Shown: piece after piece, positions 12,152-19,687 of the stretch
Numbering within the stretch: position 1 is the first letter of the stretch
Layout: each line of letters opens with the position of its first letter
Assembly: GCF_900184965.1 (NCBI RefSeq)
Contig: NZ_FXYA01000153.1
Location: forward strand, 1-64,000
Source: Akkermansia muciniphila
GTDB lineage: Bacteria > Verrucomicrobiota > Verrucomicrobiia > Verrucomicrobiales > Akkermansiaceae
Reading direction: 5' to 3'
DNA length: 64,000 nt
Position numbers and translations under genes: made by a program
Notes under the pieces: generated by a model
The model's input: only the letters and a program-made list of their open reading frames with translations
Told to the model about the DNA's origin: nothing
Databases searched by the model: none

Positions 12152-12661
12152 GGAATCTGTGTGATGGAGGGCGGATTTTTCTCCTTGGTCATGTTGGTGG
12201 AAATTCCTTTCTGCACAAAAATGGCCGGTTTTCTGGCATTCTTGTCTGCAAGAAGCGCAGGAAGCTGGAGACGAAACCGGGAGAAATTTCCCATTTTAGA
12301 GAAATATTCATACGACGATGATCGTAGAATGGTTGCAACGATTAAAAACCATACGTTATTGTACGGTTTGAAAAGAACCGATATTTTATCAATATAGTTG
12401 AAATAGCATGAATTGAAATAGAGGCCTGAACGATGTGATGATGATGAAATCAAATGTATTTTTCTAGCCAGATATGCTTCTATAGATTCGTTATTCCAAT
12501 ATTCCCCCAATCATGAAAGTTGTGCCGTCCAGGTCCTGTCTGTCTTTTGGAGAGAGGATTTTACTAACAGATAAATGATGGCTGAAGAATGGTTTGATAA
12601 TATGTCACAGCCCTCCGCATCCAAAAATCGGACGTATCCTATGATTAAGCATCAGCGGTCT

Positions 12662-12675
12662 TGGTTGATCAACCA
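12662..12675. promoter_or_regulatory. Perfect 14-base palindrome upstream of the LuxR-type gene
   Basis: TGGTTGATCAACCA is self-complementary over its whole length and sits about 100 bases before the regulator start. LuxR-type HTH proteins bind such dyads as dimers, so an operator (autoregulation) is possible. This rests on symmetry alone. Confidence 0.3.
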
Positions 12676-12777
12676 TGTATGCTTAGATATCAGAAGCTCT
12701 TTATTCTGGATGCACCGATTCTAAAATAATAAATTGCTATATATAAAATTAATCCAACATTGATGCATTAATTTATA

Positions 12778-13536
12778 ATGAAACAAGAATGTGAATTGAA
12801 ATCACTTTTAATCGAACAGCAGTTTGAAGTTTTAACGAATAGAGAACTTCTGCTGGAATCGGCAAAAGCTTGGGCGTACGGTTATGCACAAATAACAGAA
12901 GGAGTAGCTGTAATTTCTGATTTTCATAAGAACGTCAGTTATATCTATTCCGGAAAATTCGGACAATTTTTTAACCTTCCTAATTATTTTGTTAATGATA
13001 ATTCAGCTTTTGAAGATGTAATTTTCAACAGGATTTTTAAAGAAGATCTTTTGAAACGGCATGTTTTTGAATTATATTTTTTCAATTTTTTAAAAAATGT
13101 TCTGCCTGAGAAAAAATGCGAATATCAGGCATCTTGCCTGATACGGTTGTTAAATAAGAATAATAAAGTATTGCAAATAATTCATAACATGCGTTATCTA
13201 AATTGTCTGTCCAATGGCAGTGTATGGTGTGGAGTTTGTACATATGCTCCTTCTACTCAAATCCATGAGAAATCAGAGGGATGTATTGTTAATATCAGTA
13301 CCGGTGAGACAGTCAGAAAAGAACAATATATGGAATGTAGCAGCAAGTTGCTTAGTAAACGCCAAACGGAAATCCTTGCACTCTTAGCGAAAGGTTTTGG
13401 AAGTAAGCAAATAGCTGACAAACTTAATATATCGCTACATACTGTAAATCGGCATAGGCAAGATATCCTTTCAATTCTTCGTGTAACAAACACAGTTGCG
13501 GCAGTGGGAATAGGGTTGCGGATGCGTCTCATATAG
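12778..13536 (+). CDS. LuxR-type (GerE HTH) transcriptional regulator with PAS-like sensor region
   Basis: The protein has 252 residues. The C-terminal 60 are a LuxR/GerE helix-turn-helix: LSKRQTEILALLAKGFGSKQIADKLNIS followed by LHTVNRHRQDIL. The N-terminal 180 residues contain GVAVISDFHKNVSYIYSGKF, resembling a PAS-like sensor strand pattern. There is no autoinducer-binding or receiver domain. The gene is AT-rich, unlike its neighbours, and its domain plan resembles regulators common in Bacteroidota (inference). The DUF1349-like lipoprotein gene 110 bases downstream on the same strand is a likely target or partner. Confidence 0.85.
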   Translation: MKQECELKSLLIEQQFEVLTNRELLLESAKAWAYGYAQITEGVAVISDFHKNVSYIYSGKFGQFFNLPNYFVNDNSAFEDVIFNRIFKEDLLKRHVFELYFFNFLKNVLPEKKCEYQASCLIRLLNKNNKVLQIIHNMRYLNCLSNGSVWCGVCTYAPSTQIHEKSEGCIVNISTGETVRKEQYMECSSKLLSKRQTEILALLAKGFGSKQIADKLNISLHTVNRHRQDILSILRVTNTVAAVGIGLRMRLI

Positions 13537-13646
13537 CGTAAGGCTGATAGATATAGTTTACATGAGATCGCAAAAATGGTTATTATTCAGTATTGCAAAA
13601 AGAATCTAAAATCTGCTAGGCTGGGATATATTCAAAATCCAATAAC

Positions 13647-14369
13647 ATGATTAATAAAAATCTATACTTGGGATTGCTTATGGGCATTGTTGCGACTGGT
13701 TGTTCTGAAAAGGAACACGAAGATGGAACCAGAAATGAGGTTTTATCTCCATGTAATATAGTACTTGGGAACATGGAATTCACTCAATCAAAAAATGGAG
13801 CGGAAAACAGGGTTACGGTATTTGGCGATACATTAAAATTTATTGCTGGTGCACAGACTGACTACTTCCGTTCTCCGAACGGAAGCGTTATTGATACATC
13901 TCCGGTAATATTCACAGAGGTAGATAATACAAAGCCCTTTACTTTTACGGCAAAAGTTGAACCAGAATTTACAAAAAATGGAACATATTCAGCAGGAGTG
14001 CTTTATGCTTACGCAAATAAAGAACACTGCCAGAAATTATGTTTTGAGCAGGATGAATATGGCATTCATCGTATCGTAACTGTTCGTACAATTGGCACTT
14101 CTGATGATAACAATCATCAATCTATTGAAGGGCCGTCAGTATATATGAGGATTTCTTCCGATGGTAAACAGATTGGGAATTATTTTTCTGAAGATGGCAA
14201 GACATGGCATATGGCCCGTCTTTATGGAAATGATTTCCGGAAAAAATTATTCTTAGGGCTTAGTTCCCAAAGCCCCAAGGATAATGAACATACATGTCGT
14301 TTTTCAGAAGTATCAATCACGGAAACTGCTGTATCAGATTTTCGTAATGGTAAACTGAAAAACGAATAG
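13647..14369 (+). CDS. DUF1349-like lipoprotein (concanavalin-like beta-sandwich)
   Basis: The 240-residue protein begins with a signal peptide and a lipobox-like end (IVATGC, Cys near residue 19). The remainder matches the DUF1349 pattern: AGVLYAYANKEHCQKLCFE, then VYMRISSDGKQIGNYFSEDGKTW, then LFLGLSSQSP. Proteins of this group have a concanavalin-like beta-sandwich related to the C-terminal domain of some beta-xylosidases and are thought to bind carbohydrate; no activity is established. It is AT-rich like the preceding regulator, and a strong terminator follows. The pair looks like a small imported regulator-plus-lipoprotein unit. Confidence 0.8.
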   Translation: MINKNLYLGLLMGIVATGCSEKEHEDGTRNEVLSPCNIVLGNMEFTQSKNGAENRVTVFGDTLKFIAGAQTDYFRSPNGSVIDTSPVIFTEVDNTKPFTFTAKVEPEFTKNGTYSAGVLYAYANKEHCQKLCFEQDEYGIHRIVTVRTIGTSDDNNHQSIEGPSVYMRISSDGKQIGNYFSEDGKTWHMARLYGNDFRKKLFLGLSSQSPKDNEHTCRFSEVSITETAVSDFRNGKLKNE

Positions 14370-14393
14370 AGTGTAGAGCTAATTGATAAATAT

Positions 14394-14430
14394 AAAAGCC
14401 GTAACGTTTCTAGCGAACGTTACGGCTTTT
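14394..14430 (+). terminator. Strong intrinsic terminator after the DUF1349-like gene
   Basis: There is a perfect 15-bp stem AAAAGCCGTAACGTT/AACGTTACGGCTTTT with a 7-base loop, beginning 24 bases after the stop codon. The A/T ends give a U-tract on both strands, so it could work in both directions. Confidence 0.85.
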
Positions 14431-14642
14431 ATCATAGTTTCAGTTTTTTCAGCCGATTTTCTTTTCCAATGATGAAATGTCGGACATTTTATGATAGTAT
14501 GGGAGCAATGAAATTGTTAGTCAAATCCCGTACATGTATTTTGCGGTATTAATATTCTTCCTCAGTTTTTCAACTATTAAAATATTGAGCAAAAATAGGG
14601 GAATGTGTCATAAAGCGTTAAAAATAAGTTTGTGGCATTGTC

Positions 14643-14660
14643 TAACTCTGCAAAGAGTTA
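14643..14660 (+). promoter_or_regulatory. Hairpin directly upstream of the L,D-transpeptidase start
   Basis: A 7-bp stem TAACTCT/AGAGTTA with a GCAA (GNRA) tetraloop ends six bases before the ATG at 14667. It would cover the ribosome entry region, so translational control is possible. The 297-base interval before it (14370-14666) otherwise holds only the terminator and AT-rich sequence. Confidence 0.4.
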
Positions 14661-14666
14661 AAAACA

Positions 14667-15233
14667 ATGAATGCGAAAAATATCTTATTAATCACTGCCG
14701 GAGTGGGAGCGTTGGCGCTGGCTTCCTGCTCCGGCCCGCAGGAAGAGAATTTGCGCATGGTGCCCCTGACCGTGCCTGCAACCGTACCCATGACCTCCTA
14801 CGGACCGAATGCGAGGGTGGTCGTGGCAGGAATTGATTATACGGAGGTGCACGACGAATGGATGGATACGGATACCATGAAAAAGGCCACCCCGGGCAAT
14901 ACGCGCGTGGTGATCAGCCGCGGGCGTCAAAGGGGCCAGTTGATGGTGGGGGATGAGGTCGCCATGGATTTTCCCGTTTGCGTGGGTAAGGCTTCCCACC
15001 GTACGCCCGTGGGCCATTTCCGCATTACGGAAAAGGCGGTACATCATGTTTCCAATTTGTACGATGCCTCCATGCCTTACTTCATGCGGCTGACGGACAG
15101 CGGCATCGGGATGCACGTAGGCCCTGTTTTCCAGACGCCCCAATCCCATGGGTGCATCCGCATGACTCGCTCTTCCTGCGTGCCGCTTTTCAAAACCGTT
15201 AAGGTAGGCACGCCCGTTACGATTGTACAATAA
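14667..15233 (+). CDS. L,D-transpeptidase (YkuD domain) lipoprotein
   Basis: The 188-residue protein has a signal peptide with a lipobox (LALASC, Cys near residue 20), so it is probably lipid-anchored. The YkuD catalytic signature SHGCIRMTRSSC is near residues 164-175, preceded by TPVGHF and GIGMHVGP, which form the active site. L,D-transpeptidases make 3-3 crosslinks in peptidoglycan or attach proteins to it, using the Cys as nucleophile. The gene marks the return to GC-rich composition after the AT-rich island. A hairpin (CCGGAAAA/TTTTCCGG, 15237-15263) follows the stop. Confidence 0.9.
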   Translation: MNAKNILLITAGVGALALASCSGPQEENLRMVPLTVPATVPMTSYGPNARVVVAGIDYTEVHDEWMDTDTMKKATPGNTRVVISRGRQRGQLMVGDEVAMDFPVCVGKASHRTPVGHFRITEKAVHHVSNLYDASMPYFMRLTDSGIGMHVGPVFQTPQSHGCIRMTRSSCVPLFKTVKVGTPVTIVQ

Positions 15234-15364
15234 TGCCCGGAAAATCTCTGGACGCTTTTCCGGCAGAAAAGTTTCCCGCGTTAAAAAACTCATTTTTTTA
15301 AACAAAAAAACGCTGCCCGCCGCTATTTTAATAAACGGTACTTGCCGCAAGTCGCATTGCCTCA
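15234..15364. other. First part of the gene-free interval before the RNA candidate
   Basis: The 306-base interval 15234-15539 has no credible ORF. Its first part holds the CCGGAAAA/TTTTCCGG hairpin just after the L,D-transpeptidase stop, then an A/T-rich stretch (15284-15335) that could hold a promoter. No good -35/-10 pair is evident. The rest is the structured-RNA candidate. Confidence 0.5.
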
Positions 15365-15548
15365 GCAACCCGAACTTCCATGCCGCTGCCGGCTCATTGT
15401 CTTCACTTCATCGGCAGCGGCATGGAGGCCGTCCGCTTAGCCGAGGAACCTGCGGGATGAACGGACTGCCCGTGTGTTCCTCCGGGTTGTGAAGGATTAA
15501 TGGAGAAGGAGGGATGGCATTCCCTGTTTGCCTTCCGGATTATTTTTT
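15365..15548 (+). ncRNA. Candidate structured non-coding RNA with three-way junction and terminator
   Basis: The plus-strand folding by eye has four parts. The outer stem is GCAACCCG (15365-15372) with CGGGTTGT (15483-15490). Hairpin A is 15375-15391 with 15412-15428, 17 pairs. Hairpin B is GAGGAAC/GTTCCTC (15443-15449 with 15476-15482) plus inner GCGGG/CCCGT. Then comes a GAAGG-GGGA/TCCC-CCTTC hairpin (15505-15535) followed by TATTTTTT at 15541-15548. Three wobble pairs are G-U on the plus strand but would be A-C mismatches on the minus strand, which favours plus. It matches no family I recognise; 6S RNA is the obvious one to test. Alternatively it is a 3' UTR of the L,D-transpeptidase mRNA. 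Confidence 0.5.
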
Positions 15549-16667
15549 CGCAGCGTTTCTGTCTGTTCCCGCCCGGTGAAGCAGGGGCAGGTATTTTCCA
15601 TAACCCTGCGCTTCCATCTCCTGTTCCGGGATGAATTTCAGGGAGGCGCTGTTGATGCAGTAGCGCAGGCCGCCCAGCTCCTTCGGGCCGTCCGCGAAAA
15701 CATGGCCCAGGTGGGCGTCTCCCGTTTTGCTGCGGACTTCCGTACGCCGCATGCCGTGGGAGAAATCCTGTTTTTCCTGAATCAGTTCTTCTTTGATGGG
15801 GCGGGAGAAACTGGGCCAGCCGCAGCCTGAATCAAACTTGTCCGTGGACAGGAATAAAGGTTCTCCTGTTGTGACGTCCACATAAATGCCTGGTCTGTCG
15901 TTATTGAAATATTCGTTGTGGAAGGGAGGTTCCGTAGCGTTATTCCGCGTGACGGCAAATTGTTCGTTTGTCAGGATGCGGCGCAGCTCTTCGTCCGGTT
16001 TTTTCCGGTAAACAGGTTCGTTTTCACGGGCCTGGGCCGCTTCCCGGAATTTGGCGGGTGGAATATGGCAGTATCCGCCGGGGTTTTTATCCAGATAGCG
16101 CTGATGGTATTTTTCCGCCCGTGAAAATTGGCGGAGGGGCTGAACTTCAATTGCCAGAGGCTGCCTGAAGTGCTGCTGGAGCCTTTTCAGGGACGTTTCT
16201 ATAACAGGTTTATCCTTTTCATCCGCGTAATAAATGCCCGTGCGGTATTGAATTCCCCTGTCGTTTCCCTGTTTGTTGACGGAAACGGGATCAATAATGG
16301 AGTAATACCGTTCCAGCAGAAAGGGGAGGCTGAGTTCTTCCGGGTCAAATACTATTTTTACCGTTTCCGCATGGCCCGTTTTCCCGCTGCATACTTCTTC
16401 ATACGTGGGGGAGGGTGTGGAGCCGTTGGCGTATCCCGCTTCCGTTTCCTGAACGCCGGGTATCAGGGAGAAGTACTTTTCCACTCCCCAGAAACAGCCT
16501 CCCGCCAGGTAAATCGTTTTTAAATTCTTGTTGTCCATATGAGATTTGTCATTGCTGCTCGCCTGGCCTTTTCCCCCGCAGGAAAAAAAGGAGAGCATGG
16601 CGACTGCGGCCAGAATGGCGCATGCCAGTCCGGCCAGTGTCCATGGTCCGTGGTAAATATGCTTCAT
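15540..16667 (-). CDS. msrAB: Peptide methionine sulfoxide reductase MsrA/MsrB fusion, exported
   Basis: The protein has 375 residues. After an N-terminal membrane/signal segment with a Cys (FFSCGG near residue 31) comes an MsrA domain with the catalytic [12 protein letters not shown]. Then comes an MsrB domain with SGCGWPSF and catalytic [11 protein letters not shown]. Together they reduce both S and R epimers of methionine sulfoxide, here in envelope proteins. The MsrB part lacks the two CxxC zinc motifs ([13 protein letters not shown] where the first CxxC usually lies), so it is the zinc-free type. Start chosen at MKHIYHGPW. Its stop overlaps the terminator T-run of the RNA candidate on the other strand. 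Confidence 0.93.
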   Translation of the reverse strand: MKHIYHGPWTLAGLACAILAAVAMLSFFSCGGKGQASSNDKSHMDNKNLKTIYLAGGCFWGVEKYFSLIPGVQETEAGYANGSTPSPTYEEVCSGKTGHAETVKIVFDPEELSLPFLLERYYSIIDPVSVNKQGNDRGIQYRTGIYYADEKDKPVIETSLKRLQQHFRQPLAIEVQPLRQFSRAEKYHQRYLDKNPGGYCHIPPAKFREAAQARENEPVYRKKPDEELRRILTNEQFAVTRNNATEPPFHNEYFNNDRPGIYVDVTTGEPLFLSTDKFDSGCGWPSFSRPIKEELIQEKQDFSHGMRRTEVRSKTGDAHLGHVFADGPKELGGLRYCINSASLKFIPEQEMEAQGYGKYLPLLHRAGTDRNAAKK

Positions 16668-16806
16668 CAACGCTGTATGGAGTCGTATTCCGGTGCGGGC
16701 GCAGTAGCCCCGTGGGCCGGGGATCTGTTGTCCCCATCTCTTCCGGAAAGGTAAAGAATTAGACACCAGCAGGTTCATTCCGTTCGATGCCTGGGTCAGT
16801 ATGCCC

Positions 16807-17343
16807 TTATTTCTCCCGTTTTTCCGTCTGCATCCTGTTTTTCAGCCACTGGTAAATAACACGGTCGGAGGCGTCCGGTTTTCTGCTTGTCTGCATGCTG
16901 AATCCGTATTTAGTTCGGAAGTTGAAGACGGCCAGGGAAGGGCTCAGGCCGATGGAAAGCCCATCCATCCGTATTTCCACCTCTTGCGGGACATGGCTGG
17001 AAAAGTCGAAGCGCCCGGCATTGGTGACAGTTCCCACATAATTTTTAATCAGGGAAAGAATTGCCGGCTGAAGGGAAGAACCTCTGGACATGGTCCGCGC
17101 GGCGGGCGAGCAAGGCTCTCTAAAAAGAACGGCAACGGGAGCATCCGCTGCGCGGGGAGCCGCGAGCTTGTCCATGGGAACGTTCCACAGGAAAGAAAAC
17201 AGGGCCGTTCCCGCCAGAAAAACGGGAATAGCCAGAATGGAGGCCCATTGGCGCAGCCTGTTTTTATTCCGTTTTTTGCCGTTGTCTTTCCCCCCAGTCA
17301 TGGAAGAAGCTGAAGCATGGCATGGGTTCCCGGTAGTGTCCAT
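16807..17343 (-). CDS. Membrane-anchored protein of unknown function
   Basis: This 178-residue protein has a basic cytoplasmic start ([14 protein letters not shown]) and one hydrophobic segment at about residues 33-51. A domain of about 125 residues outside the membrane has no recognised motif; it includes [27 protein letters not shown], probably beta strands. It lies between rtcB and msrAB on the same strand but is separated by 168 and 139 bases. Coding status is supported by a membrane anchor and balanced amino-acid use. Function unknown. Confidence 0.6.
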   Translation of the reverse strand: MDTTGNPCHASASSMTGGKDNGKKRNKNRLRQWASILAIPVFLAGTALFSFLWNVPMDKLAAPRAADAPVAVLFREPCSPAARTMSRGSSLQPAILSLIKNYVGTVTNAGRFDFSSHVPQEVEIRMDGLSIGLSPSLAVFNFRTKYGFSMQTSRKPDASDRVIYQWLKNRMQTEKREK

Positions 17344-17463
17344 CAGTAAATGCAGGGTGATGAAGCGTTGCCGGGCCGGATGCCATTGCGGGGTTCTTTT
17401 GCATGGAGCTGAGAGAGAACGGGAGATATTCTTCCTGTTCCCGGGCGTTTTATGGCAACAGGT

Positions 17464-17492
17464 CCCACCCGGAAAGCCATGTTCCGGGTGGG
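17464..17492 (-). terminator. Hairpin downstream of rtcB
   Basis: A perfect 11-bp stem CCCACCCGGAA/TTCCGGGTGGG with a 7-base loop lies 20 bases after the rtcB stop. No T-run follows, so Rho-independent termination is uncertain. Confidence 0.45.
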
Positions 17493-17511
17493 GCGGGTAT
17501 TGGGGCGCCTG

Positions 17512-18627
17512 CTATTCGGGTGCCTTGAAGTTATATACGGGCCTGATGCGTTCCACGATTTCCGCCGTTTCATGGATGTTGTCCAGCACGCTCTCGCCAT
17601 CCTTGTAGGCCATCGGCGCTTCATCCAACGTGGCGCGGGAAACGCAGGTGGAGAAGATACCCTGCATGGAAGCTTCGAATTCCTCCAGGGAGAGATTGGC
17701 CTTTGCCTTTTTGCGGGACATGCTGCGGCCTGCGCCGTGCGGGGATGAAGAATTGAATTCTTCATTTCCTTTGCCGATGCAGATGACGGAGCCGTCACGC
17801 ATATTCAGGGGAACGATGAGTTTTTCTCCGCGTCCGGCCCGGACGGCTCCCTTGCGGATGATTTGGTCTTCCGCAATGTAGTTGTGCACGGTGTCGAACA
17901 TTTCCAGATCCGCAGCATCGTCCAGCAGTTCATGCAGTATCACGCGGCGGTTCAGGGCCGCGAAACGCTGGGCCGCCTTCATGTCCCGCATGTAGTTCAG
18001 CGTATCTTCTCCCTGAAGGTAGCAGAGTCCTTTTTTGCGTTCTTTGAGATAGGCGTCCGGACAAGTGTCCACGGCGATTTTCTGATAGCGTTCCGCAATC
18101 TTCAGGCCGAAATTGCGGGAACCGGAGTGGATGCACAGGAAAGCGTGTCCCTTCCCTTGCGCTATTTCAATAAAGTGGTTGCCTCCTCCCAGAGACCCCA
18201 CGGAGCGGCGGTGCCTGTCTTTGTCCGTTCTCAGCACGTCCATGCAGATGCGGGAGATTTCTTCATCCAGTTCCGGGTCGTCCAGCAGGGCTTGATGAAC
18301 GGAGGGACGGGCGTGCATCCCGGACGGGACGCGCTCGCGCAGGCGTGCGTCAAAGCTGGAAAAATCCGGCAGTCCGGACAGTCTGGCGGTAAGCACTCCG
18401 CAACCGATGTCCACGCCGATCAGATTGGGAATTACCTTATCCGTTTTCAATTCCGCCGTGAACCCGATGACGCAGCCGGCTCCGGCGTGCACGTCCGGCA
18501 TGATGCGCACCCGGCTTCCTTCAAAGGCGGGGTGGTTGCAGACGTCCCTGATCTGGGTGCGGGCCAGGTCTTCCAGTTCATCCGTGAACACGCGGGCTTC
18601 CGTGTATTTTCCGTCAATGGTGATCAT
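17512..18627 (-). CDS. rtcB: RNA-splicing ligase RtcB, short form
   Basis: The 371-residue enzyme joins 2',3'-cyclic phosphate or 3'-phosphate RNA ends to 5'-OH ends using GTP and Mn2+. Metal-site motifs are visible: PDVHAGAGCVIGF, GVDIGCGVLTA, GGGNHFIEI and HSGSRNFG. The guanylylated histidine lies in SSPHGAGRSMSRKKA. It belongs to the compact RtcB class, shorter than the E. coli form (about 408). The start is at MITIDGKYTEARVF; 27 upstream codons are not conserved. A LysR-type regulator is transcribed divergently from a 131-base AT-rich region, which suggests regulated RNA repair. Confidence 0.93.
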   Translation of the reverse strand: MITIDGKYTEARVFTDELEDLARTQIRDVCNHPAFEGSRVRIMPDVHAGAGCVIGFTAELKTDKVIPNLIGVDIGCGVLTARLSGLPDFSSFDARLRERVPSGMHARPSVHQALLDDPELDEEISRICMDVLRTDKDRHRRSVGSLGGGNHFIEIAQGKGHAFLCIHSGSRNFGLKIAERYQKIAVDTCPDAYLKERKKGLCYLQGEDTLNYMRDMKAAQRFAALNRRVILHELLDDAADLEMFDTVHNYIAEDQIIRKGAVRAGRGEKLIVPLNMRDGSVICIGKGNEEFNSSSPHGAGRSMSRKKAKANLSLEEFEASMQGIFSTCVSRATLDEAPMAYKDGESVLDNIHETAEIVERIRPVYNFKAPE

Positions 18628-18758
18628 GGTTTTATTCTTTTGGTTGAAGGGGCGCAGAGATATGCGGAAAGCGCCTTCGCGCCCTGTGACCTTGTTACCA
18701 TAACGCATTTATTGACTCTTGCATTATATAAGTATTCATATTATTTAACTATAAAGTT
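18628..18758. promoter_or_regulatory. Divergent rtcB / LysR control region
   Basis: The 131-base spacer is AT-rich from 18700. Toward LysR there is TTGACT (18712-18717) and TTCATA at 17-base spacing. Toward rtcB there is a TATAAT on the minus strand (18728-18723). LysR regulators usually bind such divergent regions and control both genes. Confidence 0.5.
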
Positions 18759-19676
18759 ATGTTTGAGCATCTTTTCGCAGAACGGGGGCTGTCCCTGGAC
18801 CGATTGAAAACCTTGATAGAAGTGGCCAAGGCCGGGAGCATTGCCGCTGCCGCCCGGGGGGACAGCGCGCGGCAGAGCCTGTATTCCCGGCAGATCAAGG
18901 AATTGGAGGAATTCTTCGGTGTGGAGCTGGCGAGCCGCCGCGGGAAAGTGCTGGCTCTTACCGGAGCCGGGTGGGAGCTGGTGAGGCTGGCCAGTGAAAG
19001 CCTGTGCCTGCTGGATGATTTCAAAAGCCGGAGCCGGAATCTGCCCTACCGGTTCACCATCGGAGCCGGGGACAGCCTGCATGCTTGGGTGGCGGCTCCC
19101 GTTCTGGCGAATATCCAGAAACGGGGGCTGCCGTGGCTTTTCGCGCTGGAGAACCTCCGCAACAGTGAGATTCCCTCTAAGCTCCAGAATATGGATATAG
19201 ACTTCGGCATCGTGCGTACCAGCGCGCTGGAGGCGGAAGGGTTGGAAAGCCGGGTCATTTGCTCCATGGATTATGCGCTGTACGTTCCTGTAGCCCTGGC
19301 CGGGAAAAAGGCGCGGGGGAGGGAGGAGGATTTTCTCCGTCTACTGGAAATGTTCCCCCTGGCGACGCTGGGGAGCGGTTCCGGGTTTCATGCGTTGCTG
19401 AAAAGGAACTGCGCTGAGTTCGGCATCAGGCTGCGGGTGCAGTGTGAAACGCAGTCTTTTCCTTTTGCGGCCCGAATGTTGAAGAGCGGGGCGTTTATGG
19501 CGATTCTGCCCTGTATGGCGGAAAAAGAACTGGGGGAGGGATTCGTCAAGGTTGCTCATCCGGCGCTGGACGGGTTGTCCCGCAGTATTTCCCTGGCCTG
19601 GAATCCGCGGTTGCTGCGCGTGAGGCCTTCCGCCAAACGGGTAATTGGTGTTTTTTCCATCCCGGAACGGGAGTGA
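18759..19676 (+). CDS. LysR-family transcriptional regulator
   Basis: The 305-residue protein has an N-terminal winged helix: LDRLKTLIEVAKAGSIAAAARGD, then SLYSRQIKELEEFFGVELASRRG. A PBP2-like effector domain follows from about residue 90. The HTH carries the LysR hallmarks (A-x-x-G-S-I-x-x-A-A, SRQIKxLE). The C-terminal domain begins PYRFTIGAGDSLHAWV and is complete in length. It is divergent from rtcB with a shared control region, so RNA-ligase control is the first hypothesis. In enterobacteria rtcBA is controlled by the sigma-54 activator RtcR, so this arrangement differs. No effector can be named. Confidence 0.88.
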   Translation: MFEHLFAERGLSLDRLKTLIEVAKAGSIAAAARGDSARQSLYSRQIKELEEFFGVELASRRGKVLALTGAGWELVRLASESLCLLDDFKSRSRNLPYRFTIGAGDSLHAWVAAPVLANIQKRGLPWLFALENLRNSEIPSKLQNMDIDFGIVRTSALEAEGLESRVICSMDYALYVPVALAGKKARGREEDFLRLLEMFPLATLGSGSGFHALLKRNCAEFGIRLRVQCETQSFPFAARMLKSGAFMAILPCMAEKELGEGFVKVAHPALDGLSRSISLAWNPRLLRVRPSAKRVIGVFSIPERE

Positions 19677-19687
19677 TGAAAGGAAAA

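Larger units (their letters stand above)
12067..12777. other. 711-base gene-free interval, AT-rich island edge
   Basis: Apart from the acnA promoter at its left end I see no convincing gene. Base composition drops from GC-rich to clearly AT-rich from about 12290 onward. Short ORFs on the plus strand (12035-12397) overlap the acnA start and promoter and look incidental. A perfect 14-base palindrome TGGTTGATCAACCA lies at 12662-12675, about 100 bases before the LuxR-type gene. Confidence 0.6.

Noticed and set aside
12067-12510. 148-codon N-terminal extension of aconitase
   Set aside because: AT-rich, contains the acnA promoter, and the family N-terminus begins at MTKIAKST.
12778-13536. LuxR-type gene as a quorum-sensing receptor
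   Set aside because: There is no autoinducer-binding domain and no LuxI-like gene.
15365-15548. Firm assignment of the structured RNA as 6S RNA
   Set aside because: Length is similar, but the branched fold does not match the single long rod with a central bubble; left as an unassigned candidate.
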